Shown here: one piece after another, positions 1 to 9,613 of the stretch
Position numbering within the stretch: position 1 is the first letter of the stretch
Layout of the letters: every line of letters starts with the position of its first letter
Origin: Maioricimonas rarisocia
Lineage (GTDB): Bacteria; Planctomycetota; Planctomycetia; Planctomycetales; Planctomycetaceae
Direction of reading: 5' to 3'
NCBI RefSeq assembly: GCF_007747795.1
Contig: NZ_CP036275.1
Span: 2,900,853 to 2,964,852, forward strand
DNA: 64,000 nucleotides
Notes under the pieces: generated by a model
What the model was told of the DNA's origin: nothing
Databases searched by the model: none
Seen by the model: only the letters and a program-made list of their open reading frames with translations
Position numbers and translations under genes: made by a program

Positions 1-410
1 GCGGTCACCAGCAGGCCGTCACGCCAGTGCAGCAATCCGTTGGCGAACAGCAGTTCGTCAGCGAAGGTGACCGGATTGGTGTAGCGACCGTCCCCGTCGT
101 CATCCGTGAGTACGCGAATGCGTGACTGTCCCGGTTGTCCTTCGGCGGGACCGTTCGGGTAGTCGCTCATCTCGACGACCCACAGGCGACCGTCGGCATC
201 GAACGCCATGGCGACCGGGTCGATCACGTCCGGCTCGGCTGCGACCAGCTCCATCCGGCAGTCAGGATGCAGCTGGAAGTGCTGCATCGTCTGGTCCGGC
301 GGGACGGGACTCCGAACCGGTTCCGGCTCAGCGGCAGGGACCACCCCGGGGGAAACGAACAGACAGATCAGGGCAGCCGCCCGACACGTAACCGACGTCG
401 CACTCCGCAT
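1..410 (-). CDS. PVC-type heme-binding / PQQ-like membrane-bound dehydrogenase, N-terminal part
   Basis: The gene runs off the left edge, so only about 136 N-terminal residues are present. I translated it by hand from ATG at 410. It opens with a signal peptide (basic MRSATS, hydrophobic core, Ala-Ala cleavage zone near residue 27). The beta-propeller beginning follows: VAMAFDADGRLWVVEM (about residues 68-83), then RIRVLTDDDGDGR and FANGLLHWRDGLLVT. This pattern is typical of the planctomycete/verrucomicrobial family that couples a PQQ-like propeller to a C-terminal CxxCH heme domain in the periplasm. The heme part would lie outside the window, so electron transfer is inferred from the family. 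Substrate unknown. Confidence 0.75.
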   Translation of the reverse strand, partial: MRSATSVTCRAAALICLFVSPGVVPAAEPEPVRSPVPPDQTMQHFQLHPDCRMELVAAEPDVIDPVAMAFDADGRLWVVEMSDYPNGPAEGQPGQSRIRVLTDDDGDGRYTNPVTFADELLFANGLLHWRDGLLVT

Positions 411-480
411 CGTGTACCTCATCCTGCAGCCGGGCTCGGGCGCTCATCATGGCGCCGGCCCGGATGGACCGGGAACCGTA

Positions 481-1530
481 TTACAGATCCTGGATCGAGA
501 CGCCGAGCCGGTCAGCCAGCTCGGTGATTTGACGCCAGGTCTCATCCGGAAGCGTGACTCCCTCGGCACGACGGACGTCCGCGCGCCGGCGTTCAATTTC
601 GCCGGGAAGCAGGATCTCGTCGATGCCGGGCAGCCGGCGAGCGCTTTTGATGTAGTCTTCGTACTTCGCAATCAGGTCCTGATATTCTTCGTGTCCGACG
701 AACTGATCGATGTCGATCAGGTACATCCAGACTCCATTGGCCCCGCGGGGAAGATCCGTGCGGCAGACACCGCTGCCGGAGATCATGCCGCAGAAGACAT
801 CGAGCATCACCGACAGGCCGAAGCCCTTGTGCCCCAGCAGCGGTCCGCCCAGCGGCAGAATCGCTCCGAACGGCTTGGCGTAGTAGTCGCCCGGATCGGT
901 GGATGGATTTCCCAACCCGTCGATGATCATTCCCTCCGGCACCGTCAGTCCGCTCTGATGGGCAACGCGGAGCTTGCCTTCCGCCGTGGCACTGGTCGTC
1001 ATGTCGAGGACGATCGCGTCTTCGCGGGCGGGCGCCGCCATGCTGATCGGGTTCGTACCCAGTCGACGGTCGATGCCACCAAACGGCGCGACACCACCCG
1101 GGCCGGGGGCGTTGACCGCCATCATCGCGGCAAAACCGGCCTTGGCGGCATGGTGGGTATAAGACCCCAGGCGTCCCACGTGATTGCAGTTGCGGATCAT
1201 CACCGTCGAGATGCCGCTGTGCTCGGCCTTCTCGATGGCGAGCTTGAGGGCCTTCGACGTGGTGACCTGCCCGAAGTTGAAATGCCCGTCGATGATCGCG
1301 AAGGCGGGAGCACTTTTGACGACTTCGAAGCGTCCGCCCGGCTTCACGAATCCGTCGTCGATCATCTGCACGTACTGCATCAACCGCATGACGCCATGGC
1401 TGTCGTGACCGACCAGGTTCGCATCGGCCAGTTCGCGCGCGACGATCGAAGCTTCTTCGTGCTGCACGTCGGCGCCGGTGAGGATGCGGTAGCCAAGTTC
1501 GTAAAGCTGATCGGTGGTGAGCGTCGGCAT
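481..1530 (-). CDS. Malate/L-lactate dehydrogenase family oxidoreductase (Ldh2/MdhA type)
   Basis: A 349-residue NAD(P)-dependent 2-hydroxyacid oxidoreductase of the Ldh2/YlbC family, which is unrelated to the classical Rossmann-fold MDH/LDH. Family landmarks are a HDSHGV-type motif near residue 42, NCNHVGRLGSY, and the GHKGFGL segment of the C-terminal half. The reading frame is open up to 1776, but similarity starts only at MPTLTTDQLYELG, so I chose ATG 1530. That gives the usual family length of about 340-350. The substrate (malate, lactate, ureidoglycolate, sugar acids) cannot be read from the sequence. It is transcribed divergently from ftsH. Confidence 0.88.
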   Translation of the reverse strand: MPTLTTDQLYELGYRILTGADVQHEEASIVARELADANLVGHDSHGVMRLMQYVQMIDDGFVKPGGRFEVVKSAPAFAIIDGHFNFGQVTTSKALKLAIEKAEHSGISTVMIRNCNHVGRLGSYTHHAAKAGFAAMMAVNAPGPGGVAPFGGIDRRLGTNPISMAAPAREDAIVLDMTTSATAEGKLRVAHQSGLTVPEGMIIDGLGNPSTDPGDYYAKPFGAILPLGGPLLGHKGFGLSVMLDVFCGMISGSGVCRTDLPRGANGVWMYLIDIDQFVGHEEYQDLIAKYEDYIKSARRLPGIDEILLPGEIERRRADVRRAEGVTLPDETWRQITELADRLGVSIQDL

Positions 1531-1973
1531 CGGCGGGAGGATTCGCTGCGGATGGAATAAGGACGGCCGCTGGTCGTCCGGTGGGCCGTGGCGGCGGAGC
1601 CGTGCGCTGACTCCGTCGTTCACACGCCGCCAGCATAGCACGCCCATAGGCGAACGTCGATTCGACGGAGCCGCGGATGGCAGGCTACGGCCGATCCGAT
1701 CGACAGTGTGTGGCACTGCGGCCGGATGAGAGGCTGATTGCCACTCGGCAGGCGTTTTTGTACGCTTCATCGGCACTCGCGATCCTGCTGCCGCCCCCTG
1801 TCCGAATCTTGCGGAATTGGGTGGAATCCCGGCAGACGCGGTGTATCAATCACAACAGGGCCCGGGTTTGCGACGGCACGCGTCGCACCGGCATGTCGAA
1901 CCGCGACCGGCCCGGTCGGCAGTGAGTGTCAATTACCTGCTCGGACCGTGTCCGCCGCGTCCAGGGAGTGGAG
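1531..1973. other. Divergent intergenic region between Ldh2-family gene and ftsH
   Basis: This 443-base region separates two divergent genes and must hold both promoters. I see no convincing -35/-10 pair, sigma-54 site, palindrome or RNA gene. The short ORFs in it have no recognisable family features. Confidence 0.6.
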
Positions 1974-3935
1974 ATGTCATCGGAATCACCTGAAAGCCAG
2001 GAAGCACAGAAGCCGTCGACGCCGCCCGGCACCAGGAATGCCGAGGACGCGCCCCGCGGTGGCCTGCCGATTTTCTGGCTGATCGTCCTCTTTTTCGTGG
2101 TCTCGTACCTGCTGTACTACTTCCAGACCGCGCCGGAACATCAGGGGACCGAAGTCGAATACGGGTTCTTCCTCGAACAGCTCGAAGAAGGGAACGTCGA
2201 GCACGTGACCTTCCAGGGCTCCCGCCTGACCGGCAAATGGGAGAACGTTCCGGAGAACCCCGCCAAGGAAAAGGACGCCGCCGCTCCGGATCTCGAGCCG
2301 GAATTCAACGCCGAGATTCCACTCGTTGAAGACCGGACCGTCCTGACCGAACTGGTCAAACAGAACAGTCGAATCCGCGCAGTGAACCGCAGCCCCGGTC
2401 TGCTGACCGAGGTCTTCATCTATTCGCTGCCGCTGCTGGTGATGCTCGGCCTGTTCATCTTCCTGATGCGCCGCAGCGCCGATCCGATGGGCTCGGGAAT
2501 GTTCGGCAGCTTCATCCGCAGCCCCGCGAAGCGGTTCCGTCCGTCCGAGCATCGTAATACGTTTGACGACGTGGCCGGCATGGAACACGCCAAACGCGAA
2601 TTGCAGGAAGTTGTCGAGTTCCTCAAGGATCCGGCGAAGTTCCAGCGGCTCGGTGCGCAGATCCCCAAGGGGGTGCTGCTGATGGGCCCCCCTGGCACCG
2701 GCAAGACGCTGATGGCACGGGCCACCGCCGGCGAAGCAGGTGTCCCCTTCTTCTCGATCAGCGGGTCCGAGTTCATCCAGATGTTCGTCGGTGTCGGTGC
2801 CAGCCGCGTGCGGGACATGTTCCGGACCGCAAAGGAATCCGCCCCGAGCATCCTGTTCATCGATGAAATTGACGCCGTCGGTCGCGTCCGCGGAGCCGGC
2901 GTCGGTGGCGGCCACGACGAGCGCGAACAGACGCTCAACCAGATCCTCAGCGAGATGGACGGCTTCCAGCAGACTGAGGCGGTCATCGTCATCGCGGCGA
3001 CCAACCGCCCGGACGTGCTCGACCCCGCCCTGCTCCGCCCGGGACGCTTCGATCGGCATGTCACCGTCGAACGTCCCAGCCGGGAAGGACGCGTCGGCAT
3101 CCTCAAGGTGCACTGTCGCAAGGTGCCGCTGAGCGACAACGTCAACCTCGAGGAAATCGCCGCCGGCACGACGGGATTCTCCGGAGCTGATCTGAAGAAC
3201 CTGGTTAACGAGGCAGCCCTGAACGCGACCCGCGAAGGGAAGGATGCCGTCGACAGCGAGGACTTCGACGTCGCCCGCGACAAGATCCTGATGGGAGCCA
3301 AGCGGGAGGAGATCCTCAGCGAGCACGAGCGGGAAATGACCGCCTACCATGAGGCCGGCCATGCCCTGCTCGCCTGGCTGCTGCCCGAGGTGGACTCGGT
3401 CTTCAAAGTGACGATCATCCCCCGTGGACGGGCACTCGGCGTGACCCAGCTGCTTCCCGAAGAGGAGCGCTACAGCATCGGCGAGAAGCGGCTGCATTCC
3501 GAACTGGTCGTCATGCTGGGCGGCCGCGCGGCCGAGAAGATGGTCTTCGATGAGTACTCGGCCAATGCCGAGGACGACCTCAAGCGGGCCACGCAGACCG
3601 CCCGCAAGATGGTCGGCTACTGGGGCATGAGCGAGGTCATCGGACCGGTCGCTTTCCGCGACATGGAGGAGCATCCCTTCCTCGGCAAGGAGATGCATGA
3701 GCAGCGGAAGTACAGCGAAGAAACGGCCCACGTCATCGATCAGGAAATCCAGCGGTTCCTCAACGGTGCTCACGAAAAGGCGACCCAGATTCTGACCGAA
3801 CACCGCGAACGCCTCGACCAGATCGCGAAGGGACTCGTCGAGAAGGAAGTCCTCGGCAAGGACGAGCTGACCGAGCTGATCGGCCCGGCCGCCCCGCGGG
3901 ATTACCTGGTCCGCCCGCGGAAAGAGGCCTCCTGA
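1974..3935 (+). CDS. ftsH: ATP-dependent zinc metalloprotease FtsH
   Basis: A 653-residue membrane-anchored AAA+ protease that degrades membrane and short-lived cytosolic proteins. Two transmembrane helices (about residues 31-51 and 147-166) flank a periplasmic domain. Walker A GPPGTGKT is at 238-245 and Walker B ILFIDEID at 293-300. The second region of homology contains [20 protein letters not shown]. The zinc motif HEAGH is at 459-463. I chose ATG 1974 over an upstream in-frame ATG at 1926 because a GGAG lies just before it and similarity starts there. The linker between TM1 and TM2 is acidic and somewhat long. It is followed by a repeat-bearing intergenic region and a helicase gene on the same strand. 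Confidence 0.97.
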   Translation: MSSESPESQEAQKPSTPPGTRNAEDAPRGGLPIFWLIVLFFVVSYLLYYFQTAPEHQGTEVEYGFFLEQLEEGNVEHVTFQGSRLTGKWENVPENPAKEKDAAAPDLEPEFNAEIPLVEDRTVLTELVKQNSRIRAVNRSPGLLTEVFIYSLPLLVMLGLFIFLMRRSADPMGSGMFGSFIRSPAKRFRPSEHRNTFDDVAGMEHAKRELQEVVEFLKDPAKFQRLGAQIPKGVLLMGPPGTGKTLMARATAGEAGVPFFSISGSEFIQMFVGVGASRVRDMFRTAKESAPSILFIDEIDAVGRVRGAGVGGGHDEREQTLNQILSEMDGFQQTEAVIVIAATNRPDVLDPALLRPGRFDRHVTVERPSREGRVGILKVHCRKVPLSDNVNLEEIAAGTTGFSGADLKNLVNEAALNATREGKDAVDSEDFDVARDKILMGAKREEILSEHEREMTAYHEAGHALLAWLLPEVDSVFKVTIIPRGRALGVTQLLPEEERYSIGEKRLHSELVVMLGGRAAEKMVFDEYSANAEDDLKRATQTARKMVGYWGMSEVIGPVAFRDMEEHPFLGKEMHEQRKYSEETAHVIDQEIQRFLNGAHEKATQILTEHRERLDQIAKGLVEKEVLGKDELTELIGPAAPRDYLVRPRKEAS

Positions 3936-4276
3936 GGTAGGCGTGAGGCTCTGTGCTAAGGCTCTGCGAGCCGTGCGCGTCCGGTGGGGCAGACTTCCTG
4001 TCTGCCCGTTCGCGAGTGGCCCAGACATACGACGTGTCTGGGTGGCGCAGCCACAGGAAGTAGCTCCTTCACCGTTCGAGCGTTCTCTTCCGTGGCTTTA
4101 CGCACGTGGCTGGAGCGAGCAACACGAGCGAAGCCACGGTTTCAGATGCTCTGGGCAACAGGCGAAGGAAAGCCCACCGGCCGCCCCTCACCCCTCCCCC
4201 ACACTGAAAATCTGTTCCGCATCCGTTACCATCGATCCTCACGCATCATCCTCCGAGAGGAGCTGAGGACACACGG
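3936..4276. repeat. Intergenic region with dispersed palindromic repeat (GGGCAG / CCCAGACA family)
   Basis: The region between ftsH and the helicase gene holds two repeat motifs. At about 3986-4009, GTGGGGCAGACTTCCTGTCTGCC is a near-palindrome built on GGCAGA/TCTGCC-type arms. At about 4019-4062 is a block with arms CCCAGACA and TGTCTGGG around ACGACG, followed by TGGCGCAGCCACAGGAAG. The second block recurs almost base for base at about 17344-17387. No gene is supported here. The rest contains no clear promoter. Confidence 0.7.
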
Positions 4277-6376
4277 ATGGTCGACACACCCGACGCTCTG
4301 GATGCGGTTCTGGAGCGACTCAACCCGGAGCAGCGCCGTGCCGCCGTGCACGGCGACGGGCCACTGCTGATCATCGCCGGAGCCGGCACCGGCAAGACGA
4401 CGACGCTGGCTCACCGGGTCGCCTGCCTCATCGCCCGTGGTGTCGCTCCCGAACGGATTCTGCTGCTCACCTTCACCCGTCGCGCCTCCGCCGAGATGCT
4501 TCGCCGCGTGGACGGCATTCTGCGCGAACTCGAACACCACGCGGGCAACGAGGCGGGCACGACCGCTGTGGCGACTCGCTCGGCCGCTGCCCGAAAAGTC
4601 TGGGGCGGGACATTTCACGCGATCGCCACCCGACTGCTGCGTCGCCATGGGAAGCTGGCCGGACTCCCGCCCGAGTTCACGATTCTCGACCGCAGCGATT
4701 CCGAAGACCTGATGCACGTCATCCGGGAGGAACTCGAACTCTCCAAAAGCGAAAGCCGGTTTCCGCTCAAGGGGACCTGCATGAGCATCTACAGCCGGAC
4801 GGTCAATACGCAGTGGCCGCTCCGCAAGGTGCTCAAGGAATCGTTCCCCTGGTGTGAGGAACACGAGGACAAGCTCAAGCAGCTCTTCAGCGCCTACGTC
4901 GACCGCAAGGATGCCCACGCGGTCATGGATTACGACGACCTGCTGCTGTTCTGGCAGGCGCTGATGCGGCACGAAGAAGCGGCCGCCCAGGTCCGCAAGA
5001 AGTTCGACTGCGTCCTCGTCGACGAGTATCAGGACACGAACGTCGTGCAGGCGAACATCCTCAAGGGGATGTGCCCCGACGGACAGGGACTGACGGTCGT
5101 CGGCGACGATGCCCAGTCGATCTACTCGTTCCGGGCCGCGACGGTGCGGAACATCCTCGACTTTCCGGAACAGCATCCCGGCACGTCGGTCGTCAAACTC
5201 GAACAGAACTACCGCAGTACTGAGCCGATCCTCGAAGCGACCAATCGCGTCATCGCCGCCGCGAAGGAACGCCACGAGAAGGATCTCTGGTCGGAACGAA
5301 GCCAGGGAGAACCGCCACGACTGGTTTTCTGCGAGGACGAGGAGGAGCAGACCGATTTCCTGATCGATCGCATCCTGGCTCATCGGGAAGACGGCCTCTC
5401 CCTCACCCGCCAGGCGGTACTGTTCCGGGCCTCGCATCACAGTATCGCGCTTGAAGTCGAGCTGTCCCGGCGGAACATTCCGTTTCACAAGTTTGGCGGG
5501 CTCAAGTTCGTCGAAACGGCACACGTCAAGGATACGCTCGCCTTTCTGCGGCTGGCCGAGAACCCCCGCGACATCGTCTCGGGACATCGTATGCTCGTGC
5601 TCATTCCCGGCATCGGTCAGCGGCGGGCCCGGCAGTTGATGGAGACGCTCGCCGAGAAACGATTCGACTTCCGCGCGTGGAAAGAGGTCAACCCACCCAA
5701 GGCGGCGAAGACCGACTGGCCGCTGTTTGTCGCCCTGATGATCGGTCTGACGCAGCCGGAGTCCCGCCGGGGGAACCTGGGCGATCAGATTGGCCGTGTC
5801 CGCCGGTTCTACGCGCCGCTGCTGGAACGCAAGTACGACAATGCCCGCAGCCGCCTCAAGGATCTCGAACAGCTGGAGATCGTGGCCGGCCGGTTCAAGG
5901 ACCGGTCGCAGTTCATCACCGAGATGTCGCTGGATCCCCCGTCGTCGACGCAGGACCTGGCGGAGGATCCGCACTTGGATGAGGATTACCTGATCCTCAG
6001 CACGATCCATTCGGCCAAGGGGCTCGAGTGGGACACCGTTTACGTCATCCACGCAGCGGATGGCAACATTCCCTCCGACATGTCGACCGACAGCCCTGAA
6101 CAGATCGAGGAAGAGCGGCGGCTGTTTTACGTCGCACTCACGCGGGCGAAGGACTGGCTTTACGTGACGGTGCCGCAGCGGTATTACTTCCACGGGCGAT
6201 ACCGTGGTGATGCCCACAGCTATGCCCAGCCGACGCGCTTCCTGACGAAGGACGCGACCGCCTGTTTCGAGCAGACGACTGCCGGTGTTCGGTCAGAAGA
6301 AGACGAGGGGGATGATGCAGCGACGGGGCTGGACTCCTCCGACATCCGGCAGGGAATCAAGGATATCTGGTCGTGA
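4277..6376 (+). CDS. UvrD/PcrA-like superfamily 1 DNA helicase
   Basis: A 699-residue ATP-dependent 3'-5' DNA helicase of the UvrD/Rep/PcrA group, acting in repair or replication restart. Motifs appear in the expected order: Q-motif region LNPEQRRAA; Walker A GAGTGKT at 35-41; motif II DEYQDTN near 249; motif III GDDAQSIYSFRAA; motif IV QNYRST; motif V SAKGLEWDTVYV; motif VI EEERRLFYVALTRAK. No nuclease (RecB/AddA) domain follows motif VI, only a short acidic tail. The length is close to PcrA/UvrD (about 650-750). Start ATG 4277 immediately precedes the conserved N-terminus. Which subfamily (UvrD, Rep, PcrA) it belongs to cannot be settled by reading alone. Confidence 0.93.
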   Translation: MVDTPDALDAVLERLNPEQRRAAVHGDGPLLIIAGAGTGKTTTLAHRVACLIARGVAPERILLLTFTRRASAEMLRRVDGILRELEHHAGNEAGTTAVATRSAAARKVWGGTFHAIATRLLRRHGKLAGLPPEFTILDRSDSEDLMHVIREELELSKSESRFPLKGTCMSIYSRTVNTQWPLRKVLKESFPWCEEHEDKLKQLFSAYVDRKDAHAVMDYDDLLLFWQALMRHEEAAAQVRKKFDCVLVDEYQDTNVVQANILKGMCPDGQGLTVVGDDAQSIYSFRAATVRNILDFPEQHPGTSVVKLEQNYRSTEPILEATNRVIAAAKERHEKDLWSERSQGEPPRLVFCEDEEEQTDFLIDRILAHREDGLSLTRQAVLFRASHHSIALEVELSRRNIPFHKFGGLKFVETAHVKDTLAFLRLAENPRDIVSGHRMLVLIPGIGQRRARQLMETLAEKRFDFRAWKEVNPPKAAKTDWPLFVALMIGLTQPESRRGNLGDQIGRVRRFYAPLLERKYDNARSRLKDLEQLEIVAGRFKDRSQFITEMSLDPPSSTQDLAEDPHLDEDYLILSTIHSAKGLEWDTVYVIHAADGNIPSDMSTDSPEQIEEERRLFYVALTRAKDWLYVTVPQRYYFHGRYRGDAHSYAQPTRFLTKDATACFEQTTAGVRSEEDEGDDAATGLDSSDIRQGIKDIWS

Positions 6377-6446
6377 TCGCTTCCGCGGCGTGGTAGTCTG
6401 GCTGGTTGAGCACTCACCCGGTTCGGGCCACGAGGGAGAATCGTCG

Positions 6447-6926
6447 ATGTCCACCGTCAGCGTGTCCCGCGAAATCGCCGCGCCCCCAGAAGAAGTGTTC
6501 CGCGTCTTCTCCGATCTCCCGCATGCTGCAGAGAGGATCGAAGGGATCAAACGGATCGAGGTGCTTTCCGACGTACCACCTGGCGTTGGCTTCCGCTGGC
6601 GGGAAACTCGCGAGATGTTCGGCCGCGAGCATTCCGAAGAAATGGAGATGACCGGCTTCGATCCGCCGCACGGCTACCTGGTCGAAGCCGAGTCCTGCGG
6701 CTGCCATTACTTCAGCGAGTTCACCTTCACTGCGGTGGACTCGGGAACCCGGGCGACGATGTCCTTTCGCGGGGAACCGATCTCGCTGATGGCAAAGCTG
6801 ATGATGCCGATCAGCCGACTTTTCTCCGGCACAGTCGTTCGGATGATCGGGAAGGACCTGGATGATCTGAAGCGGGCGATCGAATCACCGGCCGCGTCCC
6901 CTTCCGCGACTCCCGCGGAGACCTGA
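6447..6926 (+). CDS. SRPBCC (START-like) family protein, polyketide cyclase/dehydrase type
   Basis: A 159-residue single-domain protein of the SRPBCC fold. The N-terminus MSTVSVSREIAAPPEEVFRV is the classic first beta-strand and 'ApPeeVf' helix start of polyketide cyclase/dehydrase-like proteins. The middle has beta-strands with GVGFRWRETREMFG, and the C-terminal helix ends in KDLDDLKRAIES. These proteins bind hydrophobic ligands in a deep cavity; the ligand is unknown here. The frame is open further upstream, overlapping the helicase gene, but ATG 6447 has a GGGAGAA ribosome site 7 bases before it. It probably forms a transcription unit with the helicase, 70 bases upstream. Confidence 0.82.
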   Translation: MSTVSVSREIAAPPEEVFRVFSDLPHAAERIEGIKRIEVLSDVPPGVGFRWRETREMFGREHSEEMEMTGFDPPHGYLVEAESCGCHYFSEFTFTAVDSGTRATMSFRGEPISLMAKLMMPISRLFSGTVVRMIGKDLDDLKRAIESPAASPSATPAET

Positions 6927-7081
6927 GACCGAACCTGCGCCGATTTGGCGGGTCGAGTCAGCAGGGGGGCTCGAATCCGACCCGGCCTCTCCCTAGACTT
7001 CGGTTGTGAAGACGACCGCGCTCCCCCTTTGCTCATCCGGGGGACGCCGGTCCATTGAACTGTGACAGGGAGACGTCTGCC

Positions 7082-8209
7082 TTGACCGCGCTGGATTACG
7101 CGAAAGAGCTCGTGGCCTTCGAGTCGACGAGCAGCCTCTCGAACGTGCCCGTTTCCGACTATGTCGAGCAGACGCTGCGCGGCCTCGGCTTCGAGACCGA
7201 GCGGCTCGAGTTCGAGGACCGGCAGGGGGTCCGCAAGGCGAGCATCGTCGGCAAGCTGGGGACCGGTACCGGAGGAATGGCTTACTTCTCCCATACGGAC
7301 GTCGTGCCGGCCGATGACTGGTTCTTTCACGAGCACGGCCCGTTCGAGCCAACCGTGAAAGACGACCGGCTCTTCGGTCGAGGCAGCTGCGACATGAAAG
7401 GCTCTCTCGCCTGTATGCTGGCTGCCGCCGAACAGTTCCGCACCGCGAAACTCACGCATCCGGTTTACATCACCTGCACCGCCGACGAAGAGGTCGGGTA
7501 CAACGGGGCCCGGCAGGTGGCGAGCGAGTCGGCCCTGTTTGCGGAGATGGTCGAAGGAAAGGCTCGCGGGATCGTCGGCGAGCCGACCGAGCTGGAAGTC
7601 GTTTACGCTCACAAGGGAGTCTGCGGTCTCGTCGCGACTTCACACGGCCGGGCTGCTCACTCGAGTACCAACGAAGGCGTGAACGCGAATCTGGCGATGA
7701 TTCCCTACCTCGTCGAGATGAAGCAGATTCATGACGAGACCGAGAGCGATCCCGCCTGGCGCAACGACGAGTTCCAGCCTCCCACGATGAGCTGGAACAT
7801 CGGCATCAACGATCACACCCGGGCCGTGAACATCACGCCTCCGAAGAGCATCTGCACCGTCTACTGCCGGCCGATGCCGGGACAGGACGTGTCCGCACTC
7901 ATCGAGCGGGCCCGGGCGAAGGCGGACGAGTGCGACATCGACTTCGAGGTGCGGGCATTCGGTGATGCCTTGTACATCGATCCCACGTCACCATTCGTCG
8001 GCGAATGTCTGCAACTTGCGCAGCGCAGCGAACCGCAGACGGTTTCCTACGGCACGGATGGGGCGATGCTGGGAGCCCTCGAGCAACTCGTCGTTCTCGG
8101 ACCTGGCAGCATTGCACAGGCTCACACCCACGACGAATGGATTGCACTCGAACAGCTTCAGCGGGGGACCGATCTCTACGCAAAGATGATCGACACCTGG
8201 TGCGTCTGA
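7082..8209 (+). CDS. M20 family metallopeptidase (ArgE/DapE/ACY1/CPG2 type)
   Basis: A 375-residue di-zinc amidohydrolase/peptidase. Metal ligands are visible in family order: H in YFSHTDVVPADDW, bridging D in RGSCDMKGS, catalytic/metal Glu pair in TADEEVGYNG, an acidic ligand in GEPTELEVVYAHKG, and the final H in AQAHTHDEW. The central dimerisation domain contains GRAAHSSTNEGVNA. I chose the TTG at 7082 because AGGGAG lies 9 bases upstream; an earlier in-frame TTG at 7055 has no ribosome site. Likely substrates are N-acyl amino acids (acetylornithine deacetylase-like); exact specificity is unknown. Nothing in the neighbourhood gives a pathway. Confidence 0.88.
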   Translation: MTALDYAKELVAFESTSSLSNVPVSDYVEQTLRGLGFETERLEFEDRQGVRKASIVGKLGTGTGGMAYFSHTDVVPADDWFFHEHGPFEPTVKDDRLFGRGSCDMKGSLACMLAAAEQFRTAKLTHPVYITCTADEEVGYNGARQVASESALFAEMVEGKARGIVGEPTELEVVYAHKGVCGLVATSHGRAAHSSTNEGVNANLAMIPYLVEMKQIHDETESDPAWRNDEFQPPTMSWNIGINDHTRAVNITPPKSICTVYCRPMPGQDVSALIERARAKADECDIDFEVRAFGDALYIDPTSPFVGECLQLAQRSEPQTVSYGTDGAMLGALEQLVVLGPGSIAQAHTHDEWIALEQLQRGTDLYAKMIDTWCV

Positions 8210-8277
8210 AAGCACGCGCTCCGGCCCGTGTCACGTACGCAAACTCAAGAACCGACTGAACGCTCGACGGAAAAAGT

Positions 8278-8646
8278 ATGTCCGAATCTGCCCGGAAAGT
8301 CCTCATCCTCAGCGGGGATCTGTTCTTCACCTCGAGTCTGCGGTCGGCCGCCGAGTCGGCCGGCTTCGCTGCCGAGATCGACGCGATGCCCAACGCACAG
8401 CGATTCGTGCCGAAGCTGGCGAGCGAGGAGTATTCTGCCGTCGTGATTGATCTGGAGTCGCCCGGCCTGGACGTCAGCAAGGTGATCGAAGCGCTGCCGG
8501 CCGAGCCCCGGCCCCGCACGATTGCTTTCGGTCCCCACGTGCAGGTCGCGCGGTTGGAAGCGGCCCGCCAGGCGGGATGCGATCACGTCGTCTCGCGGGG
8601 ACAGATCTCGGCAAATCTGGCGACGCTGCTGACTGGCGAGGCCTGA
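8278..8646 (+). CDS. Divergent response-regulator receiver-like protein
   Basis: A 122-residue protein with receiver-domain spacing. Beta-1 is KVLILSGDLFF, where one Asp replaces the usual acidic pair. The beta-3 end is YSAVVIDLESPGLD with a possible phospho-acceptor Asp58. Beta-5 is CDHVVSRGQI, where the conserved Lys is replaced by Arg. It ends soon after alpha-5, so no output domain is present. The missing acidic partner and Lys suggest a pseudo-receiver that may not be phosphorylated by the normal mechanism. It follows the M20 peptidase gene by 68 bases. The assignment rests on fold pattern only. Confidence 0.55.
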   Translation: MSESARKVLILSGDLFFTSSLRSAAESAGFAAEIDAMPNAQRFVPKLASEEYSAVVIDLESPGLDVSKVIEALPAEPRPRTIAFGPHVQVARLEAARQAGCDHVVSRGQISANLATLLTGEA

Positions 8647-8674
8647 TCGACCGTCGTCCCGGGCGGACGAGGCG

Positions 8675-9502
8675 TCAGTTCCACTCCGGGACCGATCGCT
8701 CGAGAGCCATCTGCCGGGCCGCTTCCCGGTGATAATCGTCCGCGCGACGAGCTTCTTCGATGTCGCCCGCCCGCTCGAGCCATCGAGACGCGGCACGAAA
8801 CGCCCGTCCGGCTCGCAACCACATTTGTTTCGCACCGTAGCCGTGACCGAGCGTCATGAGTGCATGACCGCAGCCGGCGTTATCCCCTTCCCTCCTTGAG
8901 GCGGCATAGCCGCTCAGCAGGTGTCGCCGCCCGCCTTCCCAGCGACCCAGCTTCAGGCAGGCCGCTCCGAGGTTGATCTCCCATTCGCCCCGCTCAGCGA
9001 TGTCGGAGTGTTGGAGTCCCTCGTCGAGCCAGGTCGCGGCCGCCCCCCAGCTCTTCCAGTGTGCGGCAATGGCGGCGGCATCGCGCAGGATTTCGAGGGA
9101 GACAGGTCGCTCAGTCGCGTCGACGGCGAGTGTGTCACACCATGCGGAGATCGCCAGCTGTTCGAACTGGCGGGCGCCGGAAAGATCACCTTCGAACCGG
9201 TAGCCGGCCTCCAGCAGCCGACAGCAGAGAGCCGTCCATCCGGAGTGCTGCGCCGCCTGAGCGGTTCGCCACGCCTGCTGGAGCGAACGGAGCGCTGCGT
9301 TGTGGTCGGACTCATGCTCAGCAGCAAACCGGGCCAGCGCGATGCTCGATCGAGGTGAGGGATCAACCGCGACGGCCGCGTGCAGATGAGCACGCGCTCC
9401 TGCAGGGCGATTTTCGGCCTCGGCCTGCCGGGCGGACCAGAGCAGGCGTTCGCAGACGGCCGAAGGGACGGGCAGCGGCCCGTGATCGACAAAGGCTCTC
9501 AT
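8675..9502 (-). CDS. TPR-like helical repeat protein, function unknown
   Basis: A 275-residue Ala/Leu/Arg-rich protein whose helix pairs recur with TPR-like spacing, for example AALRSLQQAWRTA, GARQFEQLAISAWCDTL, AATWLDEGLQHSDIAERGEWEINLGAACLKLGRWEGG, and ALMTLGHGYGAKQMWLRAGRAFRAASRWLERAGDIEEA. No signal peptide or catalytic motif is seen. It probably acts as a protein-binding scaffold. It is convergent with the receiver-like gene (28 bases between stops) and divergent from groES. An imperfect palindrome lies 112-134 bases upstream of its start. Confidence 0.65.
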   Translation of the reverse strand: MRAFVDHGPLPVPSAVCERLLWSARQAEAENRPAGARAHLHAAVAVDPSPRSSIALARFAAEHESDHNAALRSLQQAWRTAQAAQHSGWTALCCRLLEAGYRFEGDLSGARQFEQLAISAWCDTLAVDATERPVSLEILRDAAAIAAHWKSWGAAATWLDEGLQHSDIAERGEWEINLGAACLKLGRWEGGRRHLLSGYAASRREGDNAGCGHALMTLGHGYGAKQMWLRAGRAFRAASRWLERAGDIEEARRADDYHREAARQMALERSVPEWN

Positions 9503-9613
9503 GAACCGATTCCTGATGGGGTCCGGTCGATAAGAGCGTGCACGCGATGTCCGCCACGCCGGCGGTCACCGGGAGACCTGAGACGGAACCAGTTTTGCCG
9601 GTTGTTCCTCCTT

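Noticed and set aside
208-1560. Long plus-strand ORF (450 codons) opposite the Ldh2-family gene
   Set aside because: It is antisense to a well-conserved dehydrogenase and has no recognisable motif; high G+C produces such shadow frames.
1986-4028. Minus-strand ORF of 680 codons opposite ftsH
   Set aside because: It is a shadow of ftsH; the translated protein has no family features and every FtsH motif lies on the other strand.
4226-6217. Minus-strand ORF of 663 codons opposite the helicase gene
   Set aside because: It is a shadow frame; the helicase motifs are complete on the plus strand.
6950-7000. tRNA-like T-loop (CTCGAATCC) near 6969
   Set aside because: No cloverleaf or acceptor stem can be built around it.
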